Source: Comamonas sp. (lineage in GTDB: Bacteria; Pseudomonadota; Gammaproteobacteria; Burkholderiales; Burkholderiaceae_C). Taken from it: a stretch of DNA of 64,000 bases. The DNA is taken from the NCBI GenBank assembly GCA_015478895.1, contig JADMKK010000021.1:62001-126000 (forward strand). The letters are read 5' to 3'. The translations under genes and the position numbers were made by a program. A model generated the notes under the pieces. It was given only the letters and a program-made list of their open reading frames with translations, ran no database searches and was not told where the DNA came from. Shown piece after piece: positions 8,867 to 17,045 of this stretch (positions within the stretch are counted from its first letter, which is position 1; every line of letters begins with the position of its first letter).

Positions 8867-8911
8867 GTTGCCCGTAGTCACAACTCGGCGTGCGGCATGG
8901 CTACGGGCAAA
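8867..8911. repeat. inverted repeat between btuB and cbiA (possible dispersed-palindrome copy)
   Basis: Perfect 10-base arms TTGCCCGTAG (8868-8877) and CTACGGGCAA (8901-8910) with a 23-base spacer in the btuB-cbiA gap. The flanks (CATAGC on one side, GATGCC on the other) resemble the dispersed palindrome, but the core differs, so family membership is tentative. It has no T-tract and is not a classical terminator; mRNA processing or stabilisation is possible. Confidence 0.5.
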
Positions 8912-8928
8912 GATGCCTTACCAAAGGA

Positions 8929-10788
8929 TTACTGAGGCATCCACTTGAGCTGCACAAAGAACGTACGGCCAGCCGTAGCGTAATCCTTGGCCAAGGTGTA
9001 GTCGCGGTCCAGCAGGTTGTCGACGCGGGCCGTGAGTGTGAAGTCCTTGCCCAAAGGCTTGGAGGCCGACAGGTTCAGCAAGGTGTAGCCACCCAGCATG
9101 TCAGCACCACCCTCTTTGTCATAGCGGCGGCTGGCGGTTTGCACCTGTGCATCCCAGTTCACACCGGCGGCGGGCAGCTCCAGCCCCACGGTGGCAAACC
9201 GCTTGGAGCGGCGCTGCAACTGGTTGCCGGTTTTCTCGTTGTGGGGATTTTGAAAGTCGACCGAGCCATAGGCCTTGACCTGGTTCCAGCGGTAGGCACC
9301 CGACAGCGTGATGCCTTCCAGCACAGCGCGATCCACATTCAGATAGCAAGACGTCTGGCCGCAGCTGCCTTGCCCACGCGTAAAGGCCACCAGGTTTTTG
9401 ATCTGGTTGCGGTAAATCGTCACACCCAGCTGCTTGTCCTGCACTTGCCAGCGCAGCCCCAGCTCTTTGTTCAAGCTTTCCTCGGGTGCCAGGCTGCTGT
9501 CACCATAGGCAGAAAAGCGCTGAAACAAGGTGGGCACATGAAAGCCGGTGGCCATCGAGGCCGTGGCTTTCCAGTGCGGTGCAAAGCTCCAGCCATAGCC
9601 CAGACCCGCGGTGTTCTTGCGGCCAAAGTCGCTGTCGTCATCGCTGCGCACATTGGCTTGCAGCGTGTGCGCATCCCACTGCAGACCATAGCCCAGCGCC
9701 ACAGCGTTTTGCTGGCGCTGCTTGCGCGGGATGGGCTGCAAGTCAGCGTTGTCCAGCGTGTCTTCGCGGCGCTCCAGCGTCACATTGAGCACACCCTCGC
9801 CCAGCTGCCAGTCGTTTTGCAACAGGTAGTTGCGGAGCGTGGTTTCGGTAAAGTAGGTGCTGGTGCCCAGCGTTTCATAGGTGTTGACCGATTCGCTGGC
9901 CGACAGACGCATGCTGTGTGCATCGCTCCAGCGTGCAGACCACGTCAGACCATACGCATCCAAAGCCCGTATGCCCCGGTCATCCTGCATGGATTTGCTG
10001 GCGTCGTACCCTGCATTGGATTCGCTGCGCAGCAGCGTGGCATCGAGACGGTGGTTATCGGTGAGCTGCCAGCCCAAGCGCCCATTCGCGGCTTTGCGGG
10101 TATAGCCATCTTTGTCCAGATTGCGCCCCACGCTGGTCTTGGAGTCGAAACCTTTGCTGTCCACGTGCGACAGGCCCAATGCGTAATCCCATTGCCCCGC
10201 GCCACCGCTGAGCCCGGCTTCTTGCTGGTACGTCTGGTGTGCACCAGCGCCCACGCTCACATAGGGCTGAAAACCTGATTTGCCGCGCTGCGTAAAGATC
10301 TGTACCACACCCGCCAACGCGTCAGAGCCATAGACTGCACCCGCCGGGCCACGCAAAATTTCAATGCGTTCGACCAAATGGACGGGAATGGCTTCCCAGT
10401 TGGCACCACCGGAGCCGTTTTGCGCATCAATGCGAATGCCATCCAGATACACCGCAGTGTGCTGTTTGGTGGCGCCGCGCAAGTGCAGCACCGTCTCTGT
10501 GCCAGGCCCGCCGGTGCGGGTGATCTGAATACCGGGCTGCTTGGCCAGAATGTCTTCGATGGACTGGCCCACCTCGCGTTGCAGGGTGGCTCGGTCGATG
10601 ACGGTGATATCCGCCACCACCTCCGACAGCGGCTGGTCACTGCGGGTGGCGGTAACAACCACGGGCTCCAACGTCTGGGGTGCTGCGTGAGCGCCTGCAG
10701 TTATCAGGCAAACACAAACAGCCATGCTGACAGGACGCACGGCCGACGACAAAGCGACGCGTACGCGCCTTTGCTCAATTTTCTTCAT
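8929..10788 (-). CDS. btuB: TonB-dependent cobalamin receptor BtuB
   Basis: A ~619-residue outer membrane receptor: signal peptide ending near AGAHA (about residue 36), TonB box LEPVVVTATR, plug domain with GTETVLHLRGATKQHTAVYLDG and RIEILRGPAGAVYGSDALAGVVQI, then a 22-strand barrel. It is the first gene behind a cobalamin riboswitch and is followed by B12 synthesis genes, so the ligand is almost certainly cobalamin or cobinamide. The protein ends with LKWMPQ rather than a terminal aromatic residue; Trp and Phe occur a few residues earlier. ATGs at 10788 and 10797 are both plausible; neither has a strong ribosome binding site, consistent with a start region controlled by the riboswitch. Confidence 0.93.
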   Translation of the reverse strand: MKKIEQRRVRVALSSAVRPVSMAVCVCLITAGAHAAPQTLEPVVVTATRSDQPLSEVVADITVIDRATLQREVGQSIEDILAKQPGIQITRTGGPGTETVLHLRGATKQHTAVYLDGIRIDAQNGSGGANWEAIPVHLVERIEILRGPAGAVYGSDALAGVVQIFTQRGKSGFQPYVSVGAGAHQTYQQEAGLSGGAGQWDYALGLSHVDSKGFDSKTSVGRNLDKDGYTRKAANGRLGWQLTDNHRLDATLLRSESNAGYDASKSMQDDRGIRALDAYGLTWSARWSDAHSMRLSASESVNTYETLGTSTYFTETTLRNYLLQNDWQLGEGVLNVTLERREDTLDNADLQPIPRKQRQQNAVALGYGLQWDAHTLQANVRSDDDSDFGRKNTAGLGYGWSFAPHWKATASMATGFHVPTLFQRFSAYGDSSLAPEESLNKELGLRWQVQDKQLGVTIYRNQIKNLVAFTRGQGSCGQTSCYLNVDRAVLEGITLSGAYRWNQVKAYGSVDFQNPHNEKTGNQLQRRSKRFATVGLELPAAGVNWDAQVQTASRRYDKEGGADMLGGYTLLNLSASKPLGKDFTLTARVDNLLDRDYTLAKDYATAGRTFFVQLKWMPQ

Positions 10789-10868
10789 GGGGAACATTGA
10801 CAGATTCGCCCTGCCGACCTCCCCGTCAGCAATTGGGCAAACATTGCCTGACATCCATCAGGCAGACC

Positions 10869-11094
10869 TTCGTTGGCCGGTATCCGGGCTGACCTGACAC
10901 TTCCTTGCCTTCCCATGCGCATCGCAAGCGATGCACACAGTGGCGTAGTGAAGGAAGGGGCCTCTGAAACTCAGAGGCCAAGGCTCACCGTTGCGGGGAC
11001 AGCGCAGGCTAGAAAACCACCCAAGTTTGGGTCATCTTCACTCTGCTTCCCGTTTAACTGCGCTGCCATGAACAGCAGCGCGAGCACCAACGAA
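10869..11094 (-). ncRNA. cobalamin riboswitch (AdoCbl aptamer)
   Basis: Minus-strand RNA directly upstream of btuB. The B12 box appears as CAGCCCGGATACCGGCCA (complement of 10874-10891) and the conserved core CGCTGTCCCCGCAA lies at the complement of 10991-11004. The ends form a perfect 8-base-pair P1 (TTCGTTGG from 11087-11094 with CCAACGAA from 10869-10876). Two further perfect stems are visible: CCTCTGA/TCAGAGG (10961-10977) and GCATCGC/GCGATGC (10919-10934). About 80 bases separate the aptamer from the btuB start; I see no strong terminator with a U-tract there, so translational control of btuB looks more likely. It should repress the seven-gene operon when adenosylcobalamin is abundant. 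Confidence 0.95.
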
Positions 11095-11099
11095 CCGCA

Positions 11100-11105
11100 A
11101 TTCTA
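11100..11105 (-). promoter_or_regulatory. candidate -10 element for the riboswitch operon
   Basis: On the minus strand TAGAAT lies just upstream of the first base of P1, which places the predicted transcript start near 11092-11094, where the aptamer begins. No good -35 hexamer is visible at 16-18 bases. Confidence 0.45.
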
Positions 11106-11164
11106 GTGCGTCGCGGCACAACAAGCTGTACCCAGGTTATGTTGCGCACGCAAAACCTATAAGG

Positions 11165-11215
11165 CAAAACAGCTGCTAGCCCTTGCGGCACTTGGGCCGA
11201 CAGCTATCTATTTAA
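11165..11215. repeat. dispersed palindrome copy (btuB riboswitch/fadJ gap)
   Basis: AACAGCTGCTAGCCCTTGC followed by a short loop and CTTGGGCCGACAGCTATC. The two halves are imperfectly complementary. It matches the copies at 46284, 56886 and 62403 in core and spacing. Confidence 0.75.
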
Positions 11216-11273
11216 GAATCCGATTGCGCACCACCAGTGCTTGGAGTAGCAAAATTCACTGGCGATTGCGGCA

Positions 11274-13325
11274 TCAAATGCTCAGCAAATGCAGATCGCC
11301 CTTCACAAAGCCGTGGCCCACGTGCTCGGCCAGTTCCTGCTGCATGCTGGCCTGCGTGGCCGCATCCAACTGGCTCAACCAGAACAACGGGCCGCCCTCC
11401 CAGCGCGGGAAGCCATAGCCCTGCACCAGCGCCACATCAATGTCTGACGGCTGGCGGGCCACGCCTTCGGCCAGCAGCAGTGCCGCTTCGTTGCACATGG
11501 CCATCAATGCACGGCGCACGATTTCTTCGTCGCTCAGCGTTCGCCGTGGCAAGCCACGCGCAGCGGACGCCTGCTCAATCACGGCTTGCACCGAGCTGTC
11601 CACGGCTGCGGATTTTTTACCCTCGGCATAGCTGTAATAGCCTGCGCCGGTCTTGCGGCCCAAGCGGCCTTGCTCACACAGCGCATCAAGAATGGACACA
11701 TAGCGCTCCTGCGGGTCGCGCGTAGCGGCTTGCGATTTACGCATGCGCCAGGCAATGTCGAGCCCGGACAGATCAGCCACCGCAAACGGGCCCATGGCAA
11801 AGCCAAATTTTTGCAGGGCAGCATCGACTTGCTCAGGCAAAGCACCGTCTTCCAGCATGAATTCGACTTGCTTGCGGTAGGCGTTGTAGATGCGGTTGCC
11901 GATAAAGCCAAACCCATTGCCGCACAGCACGGGCAGCTTGCCCAGCTTTTTGCCCAGCGCCATGGCCGTGGCAATCGCTTGCGGGGTGGAGGATGCAGCT
12001 TTCACCACTTCCAGCAGCTTCATCACGTTGGCCGGGCTGAAGAAATGCAGACCAATCACATCCTGCGGGCGCGCGGTGGCGTTGGCAATGGCGTCAATGT
12101 CCAGGTATGAGGTGTTGGTGGCCAGCACCGCACCTGGGCGGGCGTGCTGGTCGATCCTGGCAAACACTTGCTGCTTGACTTGCAGGTCTTCAAACACAGC
12201 TTCAATCACCACGTCCACAGCGGCCAAGTCTTCCCAGGCCAAAGAACCTTGCAAAGCCGCTTTGCGGGCCTGTGCCTTGTCGGCGCTCAGTTTCTGGGCG
12301 GTGACACGCTGGTCATAAAAATCGCGCACGCGCTGCAGGCCGCGCTCCAACGCAGCATGGTCTTGCTCCAGCAACAGCACTCGCAAGCCTGCATCCAGCG
12401 CGCTAATGGCAATGCCTGTGCCCATGGTGCCTGCACCGATGATGGCGATGTGCGCAAAAGGCAGCGCTGGCACATCCAGCGTGGCGGGCAATTTGGTGGT
12501 CTGGCGCTCCGCAAAGAACTGGTGACGCAGCGCAAACGCATCGCGCCCCAGCCGCAGGTTCTGGAACACTGTGCGCTCTTTGGCCAAAGCTTCGTCGATG
12601 GGCAGCTCTGCGCACCAGCGCACCGCCTCAATGGCCGCAGCCACATTGGGGCGATTTTTCCCCTTGCGCAACAGCTGCTGTGCCAAGGCATCCCATGCGG
12701 CCGTATCCACCGGTGCGACAGCTTCATCACGGATGCGCTGTTTGCGGCCCTGCATACCCTTGGCAAATGCGACAGCGCCTTGCAGCAGATCGCCCTGAAC
12801 AACCTGCTCCACCAGATGCAAGTCATGGGCTTGCTCCGCCGTAATGCGCTCACCGCTGCACACCAGCTCCAGCCCTTTGAGCAGGCCCGTGCGACGCGGC
12901 ACGCGCTGGGTGCCACCGGCACCGGGAATCATGCCCAGCGTAATTTCTGGCAGGCCCAAGCGGGTGCCAGGCGCTGCTACGCGGGCATCGCAAGCCAGCG
13001 AAAGCTCCAACCCGCCACCCAGTGCGGCACCATGCAAAGCCGCGACCACGGGCTTGCTGCAGCCTTCAATAGCAGCAATCACTACCGGCAACTGGGGTTC
13101 TTGCAATGGCTGACCAAATTCGCGCAAATCGGAGCCTGCCACAAAGGTTTTACCAGCGCCGATCAGCACGGCGGCCTGCAGCGCAGGGTCGGCCTGCAAC
13201 TGGGCCACGGCATCCAGTACGCCTTGGCGCACGCCCAGCGATCCGGCGTTGATGGGGGGGTTGTCGATCCAGATCACCAGCACCTGATCGACGCATTCTG
13301 TACGTACCAATTTCACTTCACTCAT
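11274..13325 (-). CDS. bifunctional enoyl-CoA hydratase / 3-hydroxyacyl-CoA dehydrogenase
   Basis: A 683-residue FadB/FadJ-like fusion. The N-terminal crotonase domain (about 1-190) keeps both catalytic glutamates, in GGGLELSLACD and LPEITLGMIPGAGGTQR. The dehydrogenase domain starts with IIGAGTMGTGIAI (NAD-binding, near 300) and keeps the catalytic His in IGLHFFSPANVMKL; two C-terminal 3HCDH repeats follow. It converts enoyl-CoA through 3-hydroxyacyl-CoA to 3-ketoacyl-CoA. The ATG at 13325 follows a good AGGTGAG site; the open frame extends to 13385 but overlaps the MmgE/PrpD gene. No thiolase partner is adjacent, and neighbours suggest a dedicated organic-acid route rather than housekeeping beta-oxidation. 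The domain layout is closest to monomeric peroxisomal-type multifunctional enzymes. Confidence 0.9.
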   Translation of the reverse strand: MSEVKLVRTECVDQVLVIWIDNPPINAGSLGVRQGVLDAVAQLQADPALQAAVLIGAGKTFVAGSDLREFGQPLQEPQLPVVIAAIEGCSKPVVAALHGAALGGGLELSLACDARVAAPGTRLGLPEITLGMIPGAGGTQRVPRRTGLLKGLELVCSGERITAEQAHDLHLVEQVVQGDLLQGAVAFAKGMQGRKQRIRDEAVAPVDTAAWDALAQQLLRKGKNRPNVAAAIEAVRWCAELPIDEALAKERTVFQNLRLGRDAFALRHQFFAERQTTKLPATLDVPALPFAHIAIIGAGTMGTGIAISALDAGLRVLLLEQDHAALERGLQRVRDFYDQRVTAQKLSADKAQARKAALQGSLAWEDLAAVDVVIEAVFEDLQVKQQVFARIDQHARPGAVLATNTSYLDIDAIANATARPQDVIGLHFFSPANVMKLLEVVKAASSTPQAIATAMALGKKLGKLPVLCGNGFGFIGNRIYNAYRKQVEFMLEDGALPEQVDAALQKFGFAMGPFAVADLSGLDIAWRMRKSQAATRDPQERYVSILDALCEQGRLGRKTGAGYYSYAEGKKSAAVDSSVQAVIEQASAARGLPRRTLSDEEIVRRALMAMCNEAALLLAEGVARQPSDIDVALVQGYGFPRWEGGPLFWLSQLDAATQASMQQELAEHVGHGFVKGDLHLLSI

Positions 13326-13345
13326 CGTCTCACCTGTCGTTGTTT

Positions 13346-14677
13346 TTAAAGACTGCTGACTGCGCTTTGCGCCTGCAGATTCCAAAGCACTTGTGCAATT
13401 GCTTGTGCCTGCTGGGCGCCCAAGACGGGCACTACCAGTTCATCAAACTTGTCCTGCAGTTCTGCATCGGTCAATGCCATGTCGGGGTCGCCCTTGCGGG
13501 TGGGCTGCAAAAAGGTATGCGCTTGGCCATCCTTGGTAAACAGCGTGACCAGTGCTGCACGCTGTCCGGGAAATTGCGCGTCCAGTTCGGGATGAACTTT
13601 CAGCTCCACCATCCCCATCAGGGCCTGCAGATCACTGTCTTGCAAACGCTCGGGCGCAAATGCCGCCAGGCGCACGCTGCCATAGCGCAGCGCAGTACTG
13701 ACCACAAAAGGAATGCTGAAACGCGCTTCCGCAGGGGTACGGGGAACAGGATTACCGGCTACCGCCAGTGCAGGGCTATAGGTTTCCACCACAACCCGAG
13801 CAATGTCCTGCCATGCAATCTGATCACGCTGTTGAATGACCAAAGCGCCATCAATAGGTGCAAACGTGTGACCACAGCAAGCATGGTTCTTGAACGTCAT
13901 GGCAGTGATATTGAATTTGCTGCCCAGATCGTCCATCACAGGCTGCCACTCCGGATCGTTGCTCATGGCTGCACCTAGCCCATAGACGCCTTCCAGCACA
14001 TCCAATGAGCCGGTGATGCCCTGACGTGCCATGTCTGCGGCGGCCACTCCGGCTTCGGCCGCGCGACCTGAATGCAAAGGCTTGGACATAGAGTCCATCT
14101 TGAAAGCCTGCTGCAGGCCCGCTGCAAATGTTGCTGCCGTGCACAACGCATGGGTAAAGCGGGTGGCATCCAGTTTCAACAAATAGGCCGCTGCTGCAGC
14201 GGCCCCGAAAGTGCCTGCCGTACCAGTGTTGTGCCAGAACTTGTAGTGTGTGCGGCCTAATACTTTGCCAATGCGGGTGCTGACTTCATAACCCACGATG
14301 ACGGCCTTGATGAGCTCCAAGCCACCCACGCCCTCCTGTTGCGCCACAGCCAGTGCGGCTGAAATAGTGGGTGCACCAGGGTGATAGATGGCTTCCTTGA
14401 AGATGTCATCCACTTCCGCAGTATGCGAGGCAGAGCCATTGATCAGCGCCGCTGTGCGCGTTGTGGCGCTACGTCCCAGTGCCAAACGTGCACGGCCTCG
14501 ATCCAAATCCTCGGCATAGGCTTTTTCCAGTAGCGGTGTGGGTTCCATCACGTACCCCGGGATCAGTGCCGCATACCAATCAACGATGGCGCGCTTTGCG
14601 TGATGAAGTACTTCTTCATTCACGTTCACCGAATGGAAGTTAGAACCGAACCGACCTAGCTGCTCGCTGATATACAT
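13346..14677 (-). CDS. MmgE/PrpD family protein
   Basis: A 443-residue protein of the MmgE/PrpD superfamily, which includes 2-methylcitrate dehydratase and cis-aconitate decarboxylase. Visible family features are RAIVDWYAALI near the N-terminus, AALINGSASHTAEVDDIF, HPGAPTISAALAVAQ, GYEVSTRIGKVLG and the conserved TFKNHACCGHTFAPIDG region in the second half. It lies 20 bases upstream of the hydratase/dehydrogenase gene on the same strand, so they are probably one operon. No methylcitrate synthase or lyase is nearby, so the substrate is probably another polycarboxylic or branched acid. The ATG at 14677 is preferred over a TTG three codons upstream. The reaction is not predictable from sequence alone. 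Confidence 0.85.
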   Translation of the reverse strand: MYISEQLGRFGSNFHSVNVNEEVLHHAKRAIVDWYAALIPGYVMEPTPLLEKAYAEDLDRGRARLALGRSATTRTAALINGSASHTAEVDDIFKEAIYHPGAPTISAALAVAQQEGVGGLELIKAVIVGYEVSTRIGKVLGRTHYKFWHNTGTAGTFGAAAAAAYLLKLDATRFTHALCTAATFAAGLQQAFKMDSMSKPLHSGRAAEAGVAAADMARQGITGSLDVLEGVYGLGAAMSNDPEWQPVMDDLGSKFNITAMTFKNHACCGHTFAPIDGALVIQQRDQIAWQDIARVVVETYSPALAVAGNPVPRTPAEARFSIPFVVSTALRYGSVRLAAFAPERLQDSDLQALMGMVELKVHPELDAQFPGQRAALVTLFTKDGQAHTFLQPTRKGDPDMALTDAELQDKFDELVVPVLGAQQAQAIAQVLWNLQAQSAVSSL

Positions 14678-14869
14678 AAGACTCAAGGAAAGAAAGTTAA
14701 GAAAGAGGCGTTGCTATGTATCGAATGATGCTTTAGCAGCCCTCTGAATGGGTGGAGCAAGAGTCCAAAAGAAATAACCAAAACTCATATCTAGAGGCAA
14801 AACAGGAACATCTGTGACTGCGCAAAAAAGCCATCATTTGTCCATTGATTTTTTTGCTCAGGACTCACC
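14678..14869. promoter_or_regulatory. divergent promoter region of the CoA-catabolic cluster
   Basis: This 192-base gap separates the minus-strand MmgE/PrpD operon from the plus-strand acyl-CoA dehydrogenase operon and must hold both promoters. It is more A/T-rich than its surroundings. I find no convincing -35/-10 pair or LysR-type T-N11-A box; the LysR gene of the cluster (19892) is the obvious candidate regulator. Confidence 0.4.
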
Positions 14870-16024
14870 ATGGACTTTCAACTTTCCGAAGAACACCAAG
14901 CTTTTGCCGACAGCGTCGCACGCTTTGCACAAGACAAGCTGGCACCCGGTGCTCTGGCACGTGCCCACCACCCCCACTGCCCATGGGATGCCGCAAAATT
15001 GATTTCAGAGCAAGGACTGATGGGGATTGCTTTCCCCGAAGAAGATGGCGGGCAAGGCGGCACTTTGATGCACTCGGTACTGGCAATTCAGCAAGTCGCA
15101 TTGGCTTGCCCCAAGAGCGCCGACCTGGTGCAAGCGGGTAACTTTGGCCCTATCCGCACTTTTGTGGAATACGCCACTGCTGAGCAAAAGCAACGCTTCC
15201 TGCCTGACTTGCTGGGCGGACGACAACTCATTTCTCTGGGCATGAGTGAGCCAGATGCAGGCTCTGCCGTTACAGAGCTGAAAACTACAGCTGCGTTCGA
15301 TGGCGATGAAATCGTCATCAATGGCAGCAAGGTGTTCTCCACCCACAGCCCTGAAGCTGAATTGTTCCTCATCTATGTGCGCTTTGGCCCTGGCGTCAAT
15401 GGCATTGGTTCTGTGCTGGTGGAGCGTGGCGCGCCCGGTTTCACGGTTGGCCAACCTTCCAACTTCATGAACGGCGAACAATGGTCGCAGTTGTACTTTG
15501 AAAACTGCCGCATCCCCAAGGCCAACCTGCTGTTGGGCGAAGGTGGCTTCAAGAAGCAAATTTCCGGCTTCAACGTGGAACGTTTGGGCAATGCTTCTCG
15601 TGCATTGGCGCTGGGCCGCTATGCCTTCAACCAAGCACGTGAACATGCCATGGTGCGCAAGCAATTTGGCCGCGAGCTGTGCGAATTCCAAGGCTTGCAG
15701 TGGAAGTTCGCCGACATGTGGATGAAGCTGGAACAGGCCCAAATGTTGCTCTACAAAGCTGCTCTGGAAGGCGAACACGGTCTGCCCAGCGCACAGAGCA
15801 CGGCCATGGCCAAACTGGCTTGCAATCTGGCGGGCTGGGAAGTGTCGAACGAGGCCATGCAAGTCATGGGCGGTATGGGCTTTAGCCAGGAATCACTGGT
15901 GGAGTACTGCGTTCGCCGCACCCGTGGCTGGATGATCGCTGGTGGCTCCATCGAGATGCTGAAAAACCGCATCGCAGAAGGCGTGTTCCAACGCAGCTTC
16001 TCACAACGCGCTGAAAAAAAATAA
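14870..16024 (+). CDS. acyl-CoA dehydrogenase family protein
   Basis: A 384-residue FAD-dependent acyl-CoA dehydrogenase. N-terminal helical domain MDFQLSEEHQAFADSVARFA, central beta domain with ISLGMSEPDAGSAVTELKTTA and NGSKVFSTHS, and C-terminal helical domain with MVRKQFGRELCEFQGLQWKFADM and QVMGGMGF. The MCAD-type catalytic glutamate segment YEGT is replaced by IAGGSIE (Gly358 at the Glu position). Glu237 in FNVERL aligns by eye with the helix-G glutamate used by isovaleryl-CoA dehydrogenase, so it may be active with that geometry. First gene of the plus-strand half of the cluster; the Bug protein gene follows after 49 bases. Likely role is oxidation of a short or branched acyl-CoA. Confidence 0.88.
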   Translation: MDFQLSEEHQAFADSVARFAQDKLAPGALARAHHPHCPWDAAKLISEQGLMGIAFPEEDGGQGGTLMHSVLAIQQVALACPKSADLVQAGNFGPIRTFVEYATAEQKQRFLPDLLGGRQLISLGMSEPDAGSAVTELKTTAAFDGDEIVINGSKVFSTHSPEAELFLIYVRFGPGVNGIGSVLVERGAPGFTVGQPSNFMNGEQWSQLYFENCRIPKANLLLGEGGFKKQISGFNVERLGNASRALALGRYAFNQAREHAMVRKQFGRELCEFQGLQWKFADMWMKLEQAQMLLYKAALEGEHGLPSAQSTAMAKLACNLAGWEVSNEAMQVMGGMGFSQESLVEYCVRRTRGWMIAGGSIEMLKNRIAEGVFQRSFSQRAEKK

Positions 16025-16073
16025 TTTCCAACAGCGCAGAAAAGATCCAAAAAACTAATCCAAGGAGACATCC

Positions 16074-17042
16074 ATGAAAAGACGCAATTATTTAGGCGTA
16101 ATGGCGGCTGCCAGCTTGATTGCAGCCACTGGCACTGCATGGGCTGATAACTACCCTAGCAAGCCTGTAAAGATCGTCGTTGGCTTCCAGCCAGGAGGCC
16201 CAACAGACGTTGTTGCCCGTTTGGTTGCCAAGGCACTGCAAGACGAGCTCAAAGGCACATTCATTGTTGAAAACCGCCCAGGTGCGACCAGCAATATTGC
16301 TTCGGAAATGGTGGCTGCATCGCCCGCTGACGGCTACACATTGTTGCTAGCCGCTGCGCCGCTGGCCATGAATAAATACGTGTTCCCCAAGCAAAAGTTT
16401 GACCCCCTCAAGAGCTTTGAGCCCATTTCTAAGGTGTCATCCGCACCTGGCGTGTTTGCAGTCAGCCCTCAGCTGCCTGTAAAGGATTTCAAAGAATTCA
16501 TGGAGCTGGCCAAAAAGACGCCCGGCAAAACCACTTACGGCACGACTGGTGCAGGTGGCACACAGCACATGGCCACACTGCGCCTGGAACAGTTGACAGG
16601 CATTCAGATGCTGCACGTACCTTATTCGGGTGGCTCGGGCGTACTTAACGACTTGATTGCTGGTGTCATTGATTCAGCATTCATGACTTCCACTGGTGCA
16701 ATGCCCAATCTGGAAGCAGGCAAAGTACGACCATTGGCAGTAGCAGGCCCTCAACGCTTGCCCGGCATCCCGAATGTGCCGACGTTCGCTGAAGTGGGTT
16801 TCCCCGGCATGGTTTCTGACTCATGGAATGCCTTGTTAGCCCCCGCAGGCACGCCCAAACACATCATTGACAAGCTGGCCAAAGTCATGATGAAAGCCAC
16901 CCAAAGCGAGGAATTCAAGCGCACCTTGATTCCTCAAGGTGCCGTACTGATTGGCAACACCCCTGAGCAATTTAAGGCTGAGCTACAAGCCGAAGTTGCG
17001 CACTGGGGCGAGCAATTCAAGAAATTTAATGTAGAGAAGTAA
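16074..17042 (+). CDS. Bug-family periplasmic solute-binding protein (TctC-like)
   Basis: A 322-residue tripartite-tricarboxylate-receptor type protein. A Sec signal peptide ends near TGTAWA (about residue 25), followed by NYPSKPVKIVVGFQPGGPTDVVAR, the classic Bug ligand-pocket start, then ENRPGATSNIASEMVAASPADGYTLL and PYSGGSGVLNDLIAGVID. The ribosome binding site AAGGAGA is strong. Bug proteins bind small carboxylates or amides. No TctA/TctB membrane pair is encoded in the window. Its place between an acyl-CoA dehydrogenase and a CoA ligase suggests it captures the acid that this cluster activates and degrades; that is inference. Confidence 0.92.
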   Translation: MKRRNYLGVMAAASLIAATGTAWADNYPSKPVKIVVGFQPGGPTDVVARLVAKALQDELKGTFIVENRPGATSNIASEMVAASPADGYTLLLAAAPLAMNKYVFPKQKFDPLKSFEPISKVSSAPGVFAVSPQLPVKDFKEFMELAKKTPGKTTYGTTGAGGTQHMATLRLEQLTGIQMLHVPYSGGSGVLNDLIAGVIDSAFMTSTGAMPNLEAGKVRPLAVAGPQRLPGIPNVPTFAEVGFPGMVSDSWNALLAPAGTPKHIIDKLAKVMMKATQSEEFKRTLIPQGAVLIGNTPEQFKAELQAEVAHWGEQFKKFNVEK

Positions 17043-17045
17043 GAC

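Noticed and set aside
8890-10278. 462-codon open frame antisense to btuB
   Set aside because: Same reason: opposite a TonB receptor with intact motifs; low-complexity composition and no ribosome binding site.
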